Shown piece by piece: positions 47,897 through 56,453 of a DNA stretch of 64,000 nt. The notes beneath the pieces are model-generated. The model saw only the letters and a program-made list of their open reading frames with translations, made no database searches and was not told where the DNA came from. The stretch's first letter is position 1. Every line of letters starts with the position of its first letter. This DNA is from Acidimicrobiaceae bacterium (GTDB lineage: Bacteria > Actinomycetota > Acidimicrobiia > Acidimicrobiales > RAAP-2). Location of the stretch: NCBI GenBank assembly GCA_003151235.1, contig PLWZ01000018.1:22628-86627 (forward strand), in the 5' to 3' direction. The position numbers were made by a program, and so were the translations under genes.

Positions 47897-48337
47897 GTGC
47901 CAGACAGCAACGTCAAAGAGGTGCTTGAGCGGTTTCCGAACACCTGGATAGACCGCGACAACTTCGCGATGTTCGAGGGGTTCCTCGAGAAGCGGATGCT
48001 CATCAACCGGTGTCAGGACTGCCAGAAGTACTTTCAGCCGCCTTGGCCGTCATGCCCCAACTGCTGGTCAGAGAACGTGGAGCCGACCGAAGTCAGCGGT
48101 AATGGCGTCGTCCACACCTTCGTCATTCTCCACACGGGGGCGCTCGTCGGAGTCGAGGGCGTCGACTACATGAAGGGTTACCCGCTCCTCGTGGTCGAAC
48201 TCGAGGAGCAAGAGGGTCTCCGGGTGACCGGGCCGATGGTCAATTGCGCCAATGAGGACATCAGAATCGGGATGCCGGTCAGACTGAACTGGATCGAGCG
48301 TCAGGGCCATCCCGTTCCTGCCTTCCAGCCGGCGTAG
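47897..48337 (+). CDS. DUF35 OB-fold protein with zinc ribbon (acyl-CoA-associated)
   Basis: 146 residues from GTG. A rubredoxin-like zinc ribbon is visible at about residues 39-56 (C-QDC ... C-PNC, two CxxC pairs), followed by an OB-fold domain (GNGVVHTFVILHTGA, GYPLLVVELEE, IRIGMPVRLNWIE). DUF35 proteins bind and activate thiolase-fold aldolases or thiolases; in steroid catabolism the ChsH2 DUF35 domain partners Ltp2. The thiolase-like gene lies 57 bases downstream, matching that arrangement. Confidence 0.92.
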   Translation: MPDSNVKEVLERFPNTWIDRDNFAMFEGFLEKRMLINRCQDCQKYFQPPWPSCPNCWSENVEPTEVSGNGVVHTFVILHTGALVGVEGVDYMKGYPLLVVELEEQEGLRVTGPMVNCANEDIRIGMPVRLNWIERQGHPVPAFQPA

Positions 48338-48393
48338 CGCACAGCAGAGTCAACAAACACGACACGCCGTCCGGGACGGCAGAGGAGGGGATC

Positions 48394-49569
48394 GTGAGTC
48401 CAAGGTTTCCTGTACGAGACCAGGTCGCGATCGTCGGCGTCGGGACGACGCCGTTCAGTAGGGACGCTGGGAAAAGCGACATCGCACTGGCTGTCGAGGC
48501 TTCTAAGAACGCGATTCGCGACGCCGGGTTGACCAAGAATGACATCGACGGCGTCTCGGCGACGATGCTTGGGGTCCAGCACGTCCAGGCGGCACTCGGA
48601 CTCGAGAAGCTGACCTATTTCCTCAATTGCTTCCCGACTTTCTCCCAGCAGATCGTCAACGCGATGAATGCGGTGTTTTCGGGTGTCTGTGACACGGTGC
48701 TCTGCTACCACACCGTCGCCGTTTCGCCAAACAACTCTCGTGCCGCAGCTGCAGACCCGTTCCGCATCCGTGCGGCGTCGGGCGGGCTGTCCCGACCTCC
48801 GAGTCCCTGGCCCGACAGCCTTGCCTTTCCGCCTTCGTACGCGGCGTGGGCAAACCGGTACTTCCACGAGTACGACGCCAAGCGCGAATGGCTCGGGTTG
48901 ATCGCCATCAACAGCCGGACGAACGCTATGCGGAACGAGCACGCGGTCATGCGCGCGCCGCTAACGATGGAGGACTACTTCGCGGCGCGGATGGTGCGCG
49001 GGCCGCTCTTCGGCATGCTCGATATGGACTACCCAGTCGACGGCGCCGATGCATTCGTCGTCACGACGGCCGAGCGTGCCAAGGATCTCCCCAACAAGCC
49101 GGTGCTCATCCACTCTGCTGTTCTTGGTCAAACCAACTGCACCGTGGAGGAGATCCTCCCTGACCTCGAACACTCCGCGCATCAGGTGGTCATGGATGCC
49201 CTTTGGGCGAGAAGCGAGCTCAGCCTCCAGGACATCGACCTTTTCCAACCGTACGACGGGTTCTCGTTCATCTGCCTCAAGTGGTTCGAAAGCGTCGGCT
49301 ACTGCGGTGTCGGTGAGGCCGGGCCGTTTCTCGAGGACAACTGGGACAAGGAAGAAAACCGAATTCTCATCGGCGGACGTGTTCCTGCCAACACCCATGG
49401 GGGCAGCCTCTCTGATGGAGGCACACAGGGCAGCGGTCACATCCGCGAGGCGGTGCTCCAGCTTCAGGGCAAGGCCGGCAATCACCAGCATCCCGGACTG
49501 AAATCCGCACTGCTTGGCGTTGGTGGGTTCTTCCCCTACAGCGGCGGCTTGATCTTGCGCACCGAGTAG
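48394..49569 (+). CDS. Thiolase-fold lipid-transfer-type protein (SCP-x/Ltp-like; candidate aldolase)
   Basis: 391 residues from a GTG with GAGGAGGGG upstream. The thiolase fold is recognised by VAIVGVGTTPFSR, ALAVEASKNAIRDAGL, VDGADAFVVTTAERA and the C-terminal NTHGGSLSDGGTQGSGHIREAVLQL. The usual nucleophilic Cys near residue 90 is not obvious: the region reads NCFPTFSQQIVNAMNAV. FQPYDGFSFICLKWFESVGYCGVGEAGPF resembles Ltp2-like aldolases, in which tyrosines catalyse retro-aldol cleavage. With the DUF35 partner it may cleave a 3-hydroxyacyl-CoA by an aldolase rather than thiolytic reaction. Confidence 0.88.
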   Translation: MSPRFPVRDQVAIVGVGTTPFSRDAGKSDIALAVEASKNAIRDAGLTKNDIDGVSATMLGVQHVQAALGLEKLTYFLNCFPTFSQQIVNAMNAVFSGVCDTVLCYHTVAVSPNNSRAAAADPFRIRAASGGLSRPPSPWPDSLAFPPSYAAWANRYFHEYDAKREWLGLIAINSRTNAMRNEHAVMRAPLTMEDYFAARMVRGPLFGMLDMDYPVDGADAFVVTTAERAKDLPNKPVLIHSAVLGQTNCTVEEILPDLEHSAHQVVMDALWARSELSLQDIDLFQPYDGFSFICLKWFESVGYCGVGEAGPFLEDNWDKEENRILIGGRVPANTHGGSLSDGGTQGSGHIREAVLQLQGKAGNHQHPGLKSALLGVGGFFPYSGGLILRTE

Positions 49570-49650
49570 GAGCCACTCGTGGCGCGAACGCAGCAAGAGG
49601 CACGGTCGAGTGGGCCGACAAGTTTGGCAGCTGGAGACTGAGGATTGACG

Positions 49651-51981
49651 ATGACAGGGCCGCTCGATGGGATTCGGATCATTGATTGCTCGCGCGGAAC
49701 CGCGGGCGCACGAATGACGTGGTTCATGGCGGACTACGGCGCGGATGTCATCTGGATTGAGCCCCCTGGCGGCGATCCGTGGCGCGACGAACTTGCGGTC
49801 CCGTACTCGGTGTACAACCGCAACAAGCGCAGCGTTGAGCTTGATCTCGAGGACCCGGCTGGGCGCGACACGCTTCTAAATTTGCTCGAGACCGCTGACG
49901 TTTTCGTCGAAACGTGGCGCCCAGGCGTCGCCGAGCGGCTCGGTCTTGGCTTCGAAGTGGTGCACGAACGCGTGCCCAACCTCGTTTACTGCTCGATCTC
50001 CGGTTACGGCCCAGACTCCGACTACCACGACCTGCCCGGGTACACCGCCCTGGTGCACGCGGGGGCAGGGATGGCGGCGGCGCAGTTCGGTCACCGGGAG
50101 GGACCGATATTCCTCGGGCTTCCCCAGGCATCCAACGGCGCGGCGTACATGGCGCTCATCGGCGTGCTCGCCGCCCTGTACCGCCGAGAGGACGACGGCT
50201 GGGGACGCCGAGTCGAGACGTCGCTTGTCGACGGGGTGCTCGCCTACATGGCCCAGGCATGGGGATATGGCGATGCCTCTGCCCCAGTCGCGGGCGCGGC
50301 CTTGTTCGGCTCCCCGCGCTTTGTCACGAGGACGTTCCTCTGCGGCGACGACGAATGGTTGGGTCTGAGCACGTTCGGACGCGGCGCGTTCGACCGGCTC
50401 ATGGTCGTTCTGGGCATCGACGATCGCGTTCCCCCGCTCGACGATGCGAACGTCATGGTGCAACTGTCGCCCGAAGAGGCTGGCATCGTGTTCAATGAGG
50501 TTCCAGAGATCTTCCTGACCCAGCCGAGAGATGTGTGGCTCGGGCGCCTACTCAAGGCCGACATCGCGGCCATTCCTGCGTTGCGGCCCGGAGAGGTCTT
50601 CGACGAACCCCAGACCGTGCACAACAAAATGGTGACGGAGGTGGTCGATCCCGTGCTCGGCCACATCCAACAGGCGGCGCCGCCCGTCCGGTTCGAGTCG
50701 ACACCGGCCACAATCAGGTGCCCAGCGCCCACCGTGGGTCAGCACAACGCGGAGGTCCTGGCGGAACTACGGGCCGGCGGCGGCGCGCGGACCGTCCGCC
50801 AGAGTGGCGAGCCGGACGATCGGCCATTGCTCGACGGGGTCAAGGTTCTTGATCTCGGACACTGGTACGCAGGGCCGTACTCGTCGCGCCTGCTCGCAGA
50901 TCTTGGCGCCGACGTCATCAAACTTGAACCGCCTGTCGGAGACGGGATGCGGGGATTCGACCGGGCGTTTGCAGCCGCCCAGGCCGGCAAACGGGCCATC
51001 GCGGCGGACCTCAAGGATCCGGACCTCGCAAAGCTCCGACACGAGCTCCTCCAATGGGCCGACGTCGTCCACCACAACCTGCGCGCGGGTGTGTCCGAAC
51101 GGCTAGGGCTCAGCTACGAGCAGGTCCGGGCGATCAACCCCGACATCGTGTACCTCGCCGCTCCCGGATGGGGATCGAGTGGCCCAGAGACGCTGCGTCA
51201 GAGCTTTGCCCCACTCATGTCGGGATATGTGGGCGCCGCGTACGAGCTCGGGGGGCTCCATAACCCGCCGATCTATCCCGCCGCGAACGAAGACTCCGGT
51301 GCCGGAATGCTCGGCGGGGTGGCGCTGATCATGGCGCTCCTCCATCGCAAGCGAACGGGCTCGGGTCAGTACGTCGAGCTCCCGCAGCTCAACTCGACGA
51401 TCTCCGATGTCGCGCACATTGTGCGGCGCCCCGACGGTTCGGTGTTGGGGGGATTAGGCCTCGATCCACTGCAGCTTGGCCCCAAGCCCCTGGAGCGCCT
51501 GTATCAGACGGCCGACGGTTGGGTGTGCCTTGTCGCGCCCCAGGACGATGAGGTCCGGGGTCTTGGCAAGGTGATGAACGTCGACCTGTTGGGCGACGAC
51601 CGTTTCCGGACTCGGGACCTTCGCGCCGACAACAGGCATCTTGAGCGGTTGCTCAGCGACTTCTTCGCTGTCCAGAAGACCGCAAGCGTGGTGGCAGAGC
51701 TTCGAGCCAACGGCGTGCCAGTGGTCGAGCCGCTCATGGACGCCAACCGGAAGCTGATGGACGATCCCGGGAACCTCCGGATCGGGAGGGTCGGCGAGTT
51801 CGACCATCCAAGGTTCGGCCGGGTCCGCGAGGTCGCCGTCCCGTACCGTGTCTCTGGCACGGCCTTCCCGGTGCATCGCCGTGCGCCGGAGTTTGGAGAG
51901 CACACGGAGGAGATCCTCCTGTGGGCCGGCTACTCCCAGGACGAGATCGCGCCACTTCGGGAGCGCCACGCGATTCGATGA
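49651..51981 (+). CDS. Class III CoA-transferase (CaiB/BaiF), tandem double-domain
   Basis: 776 residues from the ATG at 49651 (GAGGA before it). Two CoA-transferase III units are fused: about 1-375 (GIRIIDCSRGTAGARMTWFMADYGADVIWIEPPGGD) and about 390-776 (GVKVLDLGHWYAGPYSSRLLADLGADVIKLEPPVGD). The second unit keeps the catalytic Asp (Asp548 in AANEDSGAGMLGG) and HRKRTGSGQ; the first has Ser161 at the aligned place (QASNGAAYMA). It transfers CoA from one acyl-CoA to the acid substrate, the likely activation step of the pathway. It follows the thiolase by 81 bases. Confidence 0.93.
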   Translation: MTGPLDGIRIIDCSRGTAGARMTWFMADYGADVIWIEPPGGDPWRDELAVPYSVYNRNKRSVELDLEDPAGRDTLLNLLETADVFVETWRPGVAERLGLGFEVVHERVPNLVYCSISGYGPDSDYHDLPGYTALVHAGAGMAAAQFGHREGPIFLGLPQASNGAAYMALIGVLAALYRREDDGWGRRVETSLVDGVLAYMAQAWGYGDASAPVAGAALFGSPRFVTRTFLCGDDEWLGLSTFGRGAFDRLMVVLGIDDRVPPLDDANVMVQLSPEEAGIVFNEVPEIFLTQPRDVWLGRLLKADIAAIPALRPGEVFDEPQTVHNKMVTEVVDPVLGHIQQAAPPVRFESTPATIRCPAPTVGQHNAEVLAELRAGGGARTVRQSGEPDDRPLLDGVKVLDLGHWYAGPYSSRLLADLGADVIKLEPPVGDGMRGFDRAFAAAQAGKRAIAADLKDPDLAKLRHELLQWADVVHHNLRAGVSERLGLSYEQVRAINPDIVYLAAPGWGSSGPETLRQSFAPLMSGYVGAAYELGGLHNPPIYPAANEDSGAGMLGGVALIMALLHRKRTGSGQYVELPQLNSTISDVAHIVRRPDGSVLGGLGLDPLQLGPKPLERLYQTADGWVCLVAPQDDEVRGLGKVMNVDLLGDDRFRTRDLRADNRHLERLLSDFFAVQKTASVVAELRANGVPVVEPLMDANRKLMDDPGNLRIGRVGEFDHPRFGRVREVAVPYRVSGTAFPVHRRAPEFGEHTEEILLWAGYSQDEIAPLRERHAIR

Positions 51982-52113
51982 GGCGGGTGCGAGAAGCTCC
52001 GAGGGCCATCGCGTTCTCGTTGCTGGTGTCGCAAGAACCGTCGAACGCGGGCAGCCCAATCCGGTTCCGCCGGCGAGCGAGGCCCGTTCATGGCCCTGGA
52101 TCCATATTCGGGA

Positions 52114-53160
52114 CTACTGACCGATAATGCCCACAAGGGCAGGCACGTCGGACAGACCCCGCAGCATGTCGTTCAGGTGAGTGCAACCGAGTGTCCCGGG
52201 TAGTTCTCGATGCACGCCAGCACGAAGACCTATGACGTCCAAGCCAACGAGATCCTTGACCTGCTGGGCCGCAGAAGGGCACTCAGGGAAGGGCAGGACA
52301 TTGGCGGTGACAGCAATGGAGGACAGCGCGTGTGATGCGCTGTCAATCGTGGCGGTCAACGAGTATTCGTGCAGGGCGATCTCGTCGTGCGCCGGACCCC
52401 AGACGCTGTCGCGGTAGTGCGAATCCACGGCAATCGAATCTCCAGTCGACCACGTGTCGATGCGTCGCCGGCGGCGGAAGCACACCTCGGCTGCGGGCTC
52501 GATGTCGTGCCAAGCCCACTCGTCGTCAATTTCGAGCTCAGCTGCGGATCGGAACCAGTGAGGGAACATGATCACTTTCTCGAGGCTCTGTCGGTAGTAG
52601 CCATTCCGACGGAACCCCGAACATGCGACATTGCTTCCTTGGGAACGGAGGAAGGAATTCGCATCTTCAACGGATGATTCCTCGCCCGCGGTCGATTCGT
52701 TTGGACGCTGCGACCAGGCAATGCCGCCGATCATGCTCACGGTGGAAACGTCGTCAAGGAGGAGCGCGAGCGGCGTCACGCCGCGGCGTTCATCGGGCAG
52801 AGCCGACTCGACGCTGGCACGAAACCCTCGGAGGGCGTTGACGCCGATCAGACGCTGCACACCGTCCCGTTCTGGCCGGGCCGTCGCGGAGGTGATCGCC
52901 AGCGTACGGTCGAGCGCGAGCGCGAGCTCCTCTTCGGCGCGCACGCTCAAGTTGCCATCTAATGACGTCACGAGGTCGCGCGCACGACCGGTCAAGTGTT
53001 CTGGTCCGTCTCGGCCGTCGGGCCAGGACGCGGTCAGATGGGAAGTCCGACGGAGCGAGCCGGCACGCCGAGCCGGCGTGCCGAGGACCGATGCATTTGG
53101 AGGGTCGGCGATCCCATCGAGATGCCAGGAGCGGGAGACCCGTCGGACCGGCTCGGACAT
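52114..53160 (-). CDS. DUF2889 protein, copy 2
   Basis: 348 residues. It shares with the protein at 36149-37198 the N-terminal WHLDG-x-x-PPN and GTP-x-R-x-GSLRRT motifs, IGGIAWSQ, CFRRRRRID, DSIAVDSHYRDSVWG, HEYSLTATID and the DUF2889 end LPFPECPSAAQQ ... GCTHLNDMLRGLSDVPAL. The function is unknown. The gene is read against the CoA-transferase, converging on it, and lies downstream of the small gene at 53174, from which it is 13 bases away. Confidence 0.82.
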   Translation of the reverse strand: MSEPVRRVSRSWHLDGIADPPNASVLGTPARRAGSLRRTSHLTASWPDGRDGPEHLTGRARDLVTSLDGNLSVRAEEELALALDRTLAITSATARPERDGVQRLIGVNALRGFRASVESALPDERRGVTPLALLLDDVSTVSMIGGIAWSQRPNESTAGEESSVEDANSFLRSQGSNVACSGFRRNGYYRQSLEKVIMFPHWFRSAAELEIDDEWAWHDIEPAAEVCFRRRRRIDTWSTGDSIAVDSHYRDSVWGPAHDEIALHEYSLTATIDSASHALSSIAVTANVLPFPECPSAAQQVKDLVGLDVIGLRAGVHRELPGTLGCTHLNDMLRGLSDVPALVGIIGQ

Positions 53161-53173
53161 CGCTCTTGAATCC

Positions 53174-53485
53174 TCAGTCGGACGACGGGAGTGGCTTCGC
53201 CGATTTCACGAGCAACGGCTCCTCGCCGACGGCCAACGACCCTTCGCCGCCCTTTGTACAGAGCAGCTCGACGCCGAGCTCATCGTGCCTGTAGCGCTTC
53301 CCCAGCAACGCCCCCCCGCCACAGCACGGGTCCACGGGCCCGTCGATGGTCGTGGCCTCTTGCGTGATGAACACCATCGGCCGTCCACCGCAGCGGAGGT
53401 CGATGTCTTCGGGAGGGGCTGTCACGACGACGACCTCGGTCGTGTCAACAGTGCTCCTGAGCCGCGTGCCCATCGGAAGTTTCAT
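53174..53485 (-). CDS. Small conserved actinobacterial-type hypothetical protein
   Basis: 103 residues with GTRLRSTVDTTEVVVVTAP, DIDLRCGGRPMV, LLGKRY, and a C-terminal GVELLCTKGGEGSLAVGEEPL-KSAKPLPSSD. The composition and internal order (beta strands, one Cys in each half) look like a genuine small folded protein of a family often seen beside acyl-CoA catabolic genes in actinobacteria, but no function is known to me. It starts at 53485 and probably forms an operon with DUF2889 copy 2. Confidence 0.7.
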   Translation of the reverse strand: MKLPMGTRLRSTVDTTEVVVVTAPPEDIDLRCGGRPMVFITQEATTIDGPVDPCCGGGALLGKRYRHDELGVELLCTKGGEGSLAVGEEPLLVKSAKPLPSSD

Positions 53486-53610
53486 GGACTTGCTATCCGC
53501 CTTTCACTCTCAAAATTGGTAACGACGGTCGAATCGCGACGTGTTGGCACCCCGCCATTTCTGTCGGCGCTCAAAATCCCCTGGAGTCGATCGAACGTGG
53601 CCAAGCGCCC

Positions 53611-54429
53611 TCAGGCAAGAAGCGCGGCGACATCGATCGCACCGGTCATCGTTCCTGCGAGGAACCCGCCGTCGATGACGAGGTTGAAGCCGTTGACGAA
53701 GCTGGCCGCGTCGCTGTTGAGGAATGCTAGGGGCCAACCCATCTCATCAGGCAGGGCCTTGCGCTTCATCGGACCTTCGAACTTCTGGAGTAGCTCAGCA
53801 CCCGACATCGCTTCGAATTCGGGCATCATCGGCGTCTGCGTGGGTCCAGGGCTGATGCAGTTGAGCCGGACTCCAGCCTCTGCGATCTCCAAAGCTCGTT
53901 TCATCGTGTAAACGATGATGACTTCCTTCGAAAAGACGTAGCCGTCGGCGACGGTATCGGCGTGCTGCTCGCACCATTCGACGGCACCATCGAACCCGTC
54001 AGTGCTCAACAGCTCCATGATCTCCTGCATGTGCTGGAAGAACCCCAGACCGCCAGTCGACGAGATGATAGAAATCGCTCCGCCTCGCGGGACGAGCGGC
54101 TGAACACCCTCGACGACAGCGCGCACAGCGGCAACGTTCACTCGCATCACGTCGATGGCGGGATGCGTAGGCGGCAGGCCTGCGCAGTAGAAGACAGAGT
54201 CGAACGGCCCTTGCAGCGACGAGAGCATCGACTCGATCTCACCCTTGCTGCGTAGGTCGCAACTGGTGAAGCTCGCGAGTTCGAAGTCCGGGTCCTTGTA
54301 GTCGACTCCGTGAACCTCTGCACCGAGACTGTGGACGATCTTGGCCGTCGACTCGCCCATGCCCGAGTAGCACCCGACGACAAGGACGCGCTTGTCGTCG
54401 TATCTGAACCCGCCGTGTTCTTCACTCAT
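53611..54429 (-). CDS. SDR family oxidoreductase, 3-alpha-HSD/coniferyl-alcohol-dehydrogenase-like (copy 1)
   Basis: 272 residues from the ATG at 54429 after GGAGGAGAC. The cofactor loop is GCYSGMGESTAKI, VDYKD follows strand 2, CAGLPP replaces NNAG, and IISSTGG ... GYVFSKEVIIVY supply Ser and YxxxK. An insert of about 30 residues between Ser and Tyr (MELLSTDGFDGAVEWCEQH) and the PGPTQTPMMPEF segment are typical of the group that contains 3-alpha-hydroxysteroid and coniferyl-alcohol dehydrogenases. It probably oxidises a hydrophobic alcohol. Paralogue of 59547-60374; divergent from the aldehyde dehydrogenase gene. Confidence 0.9.
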   Translation of the reverse strand: MSEEHGGFRYDDKRVLVVGCYSGMGESTAKIVHSLGAEVHGVDYKDPDFELASFTSCDLRSKGEIESMLSSLQGPFDSVFYCAGLPPTHPAIDVMRVNVAAVRAVVEGVQPLVPRGGAISIISSTGGLGFFQHMQEIMELLSTDGFDGAVEWCEQHADTVADGYVFSKEVIIVYTMKRALEIAEAGVRLNCISPGPTQTPMMPEFEAMSGAELLQKFEGPMKRKALPDEMGWPLAFLNSDAASFVNGFNLVIDGGFLAGTMTGAIDVAALLA

Positions 54430-54723
54430 GTGTCTCCTCCAACGCGCAGTGACGCTCCGATCGAGAACGGAACCCGAGGCCACAGCGACACCGCCATGGG
54501 CCCCCCCGGTCGGGGGAGGTGGGTCCCCCATGTACCCTATGTTAGCCGTCGCTAGACAAGATGCCAGTGGCCCGGATAGCGTGACCGACCAGGAACTGAA
54601 TCGGAGTGAGGGCGGGTGCGGTGAACCTTGGGCGGGATGCCTCAGAGCTCGCTCGAATACCCAAGCCCAGAACTGCAATCACCTAGTGCGGAGTCGATAG
54701 CGCCGCCAGTCCGGAGGGGATCC

Positions 54724-56196
54724 ATGAGCAATCCGACTGTCCACCCCGAGCACCGTATGTACATCGACGGTCAGCTCGTCGAGGCCGAGGACGGAAAAAC
54801 CTTCGCCAATATCAACCCGGCAACGGAGGAAAAGATCGGCGAGGTGGCAGACGGGTCCAACTCGGACATGCGGCGAGCGATCGATGCCGCACGTCATGCG
54901 TTTGACGAGACCGACTGGTCGACAAACCGTGAACTCCGCAAGCGGTGCCTCGAGCAGATGCAGGAGGGGCTCGAGGCGGAACGTGAGGAGCTTCGTGAGC
55001 AGCTCATCCTCGAGGCGGGCTGCCCGCGCATGTCGACTTACGGTCCGCAGGTCGATTGGCCACTCGAAGGGCACATTCGGTACCCAGCCAAGCTCATCGA
55101 CGAATTCCCGTGGGAAATCGAGATGCCCGACGGGCTCGGGAACCAGGGGGAACCGAACCGTCGCCGGATCTGGAAGGAGGCGATCGGTGTGGTGGGCGCG
55201 ATCGTCCCGTGGAACTACCCCGTCGAGGTCACGCTGGGGAAGGTCGCGCAGGCGCTGGCCACGGGGAACACGGTCATCCTGAAGCCGGCCCCGGACACTC
55301 CTTGGAATGCGACGCTCCTCGGCCGTGTCGTCGCCGAGCGCACGGACTTCCCGCCAGGCGTGTTCAACGTCGTCACTTCCGCTGACCACCTGGTTGGCGA
55401 AGAGCTAACGATCTCGCCGAAGGTTGACCTGATCTCGTTCACAGGATCCACCGTCACGGGAAAACGGATCATGGAGAAGGGGGCGGCCACCCTGAAGCGG
55501 GTGTTCCTTGAGCTTGGTGGAAAGTCGGCCACGATCATTCTCGACGACGCAGACTTCGATACGGCCCTGCTCTCCGGCCTGGGTGCCTGCTATCACGCCG
55601 GACAGGCGTGCGCGCTCGGAACCCGAATGCTCGTCCCAAGCGACCGCTATGAGGCGTCTGCCGCGACGCTCACCTCACTATTCGAGAACGTACCGTACGG
55701 TGATCCCCAGAGCCCGGAGGTGATCATGGGCCCCGTGGTTTCTGAGAAGCAGCGCGACCGCGTCCTCGGCTACATCGAGAAGGGCAAGGCCGAAGGCGCG
55801 GAGCTTGCCACGGGCGGTGGCCGACCGACGCACCTGCCCAAGGGGTGGTTCGTGGAGCCAACCCTCTTCGTCAATGTGGACAATTCGATGACGATCGCCC
55901 GAGAGGAGATCTTCGGGCCCGTCCTGTGCCTCATCCCGTACGAAAACGACGATGATGCCGTCCGCATCGCCAATGACAGTCAGTACGGTCTGGCGGGCAA
56001 CGTCATTGGGTCACCGGATCGGGCACTGGCCGTGACTCGCCGGATTCGGGGCGGGATGATGAGTATCAACGGTGGCGCAGCCCACGGTGTCGACATGCCC
56101 TTCGGCGGATACAAGCAGAGCGGTATTGGCCGGCAGAACGGGTTGCAAGGGTTTGAGCAGTACCTCGAGACGAAGGCGGTTGCTTGGCCGGCCTGA
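54724..56196 (+). CDS. Aldehyde dehydrogenase family protein (copy 1)
   Basis: 490 residues from the ATG at 54724 (GGAGGGG upstream). NAD-binding IVPWNYPV and FTGSTVTGKRI, the general base Glu in LELGGKSA, the catalytic Cys296 in HAGQACALGTR, and the late EEIFGPVLCLIPYEN and PFGGYKQSGIGR motifs are all present. It oxidises an aldehyde to the acid. Located before the second P450-ferredoxin pair and opposite an alcohol-type SDR, it would act after hydroxylation and alcohol oxidation. Confidence 0.95.
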   Translation: MSNPTVHPEHRMYIDGQLVEAEDGKTFANINPATEEKIGEVADGSNSDMRRAIDAARHAFDETDWSTNRELRKRCLEQMQEGLEAEREELREQLILEAGCPRMSTYGPQVDWPLEGHIRYPAKLIDEFPWEIEMPDGLGNQGEPNRRRIWKEAIGVVGAIVPWNYPVEVTLGKVAQALATGNTVILKPAPDTPWNATLLGRVVAERTDFPPGVFNVVTSADHLVGEELTISPKVDLISFTGSTVTGKRIMEKGAATLKRVFLELGGKSATIILDDADFDTALLSGLGACYHAGQACALGTRMLVPSDRYEASAATLTSLFENVPYGDPQSPEVIMGPVVSEKQRDRVLGYIEKGKAEGAELATGGGRPTHLPKGWFVEPTLFVNVDNSMTIAREEIFGPVLCLIPYENDDDAVRIANDSQYGLAGNVIGSPDRALAVTRRIRGGMMSINGGAAHGVDMPFGGYKQSGIGRQNGLQGFEQYLETKAVAWPA

Positions 56197-56347
56197 GAGC
56201 CTCTGGGGAAGGCTACTTTCAAGGCGGTCAGGTGCACCTCGAGGAAGCGTCGCGAGGCTTAAGAGTCATCGTGTCGACTAGGCACGCCACCACTGCGAGA
56301 GGGAGCGAAATGGGTCGAGAATGGCCCTAACCCACGTGACCAGTGGT

Positions 56348-56410
56348 GTTGTTAAGGTACACACGACTCGTTGTTAGCCATTTGACCACGCTCGCACGAA
56401 TCAGTACCTT
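56348..56410 (+). promoter_or_regulatory. Promoter module of P450 copy 2, related to the one at 47586
   Basis: TTGACC (56382-56387), 17 bases, TACCTT (56405-56410). The upstream GTTGTTAAGGT (56348-56358) and a GACTCG exactly 17 bases further match the element at 47586 (22 of the first 30 bases agree), and both are followed by GCA-CCCACAA-like sequence after the -10 box. Confidence 0.6.
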
Positions 56411-56453
56411 CGTGCAGCCCACAAGCAAGGGGTAGGGATGACCAGTAAGAGCT

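Noticed and set aside
54498-54535. C- and G-rich inverted sequence upstream of the SDR at 53611
   Set aside because: The pairing is imperfect and driven by homopolymer runs of C and G; it lies in a divergent leader with no sign of terminator or riboswitch structure.
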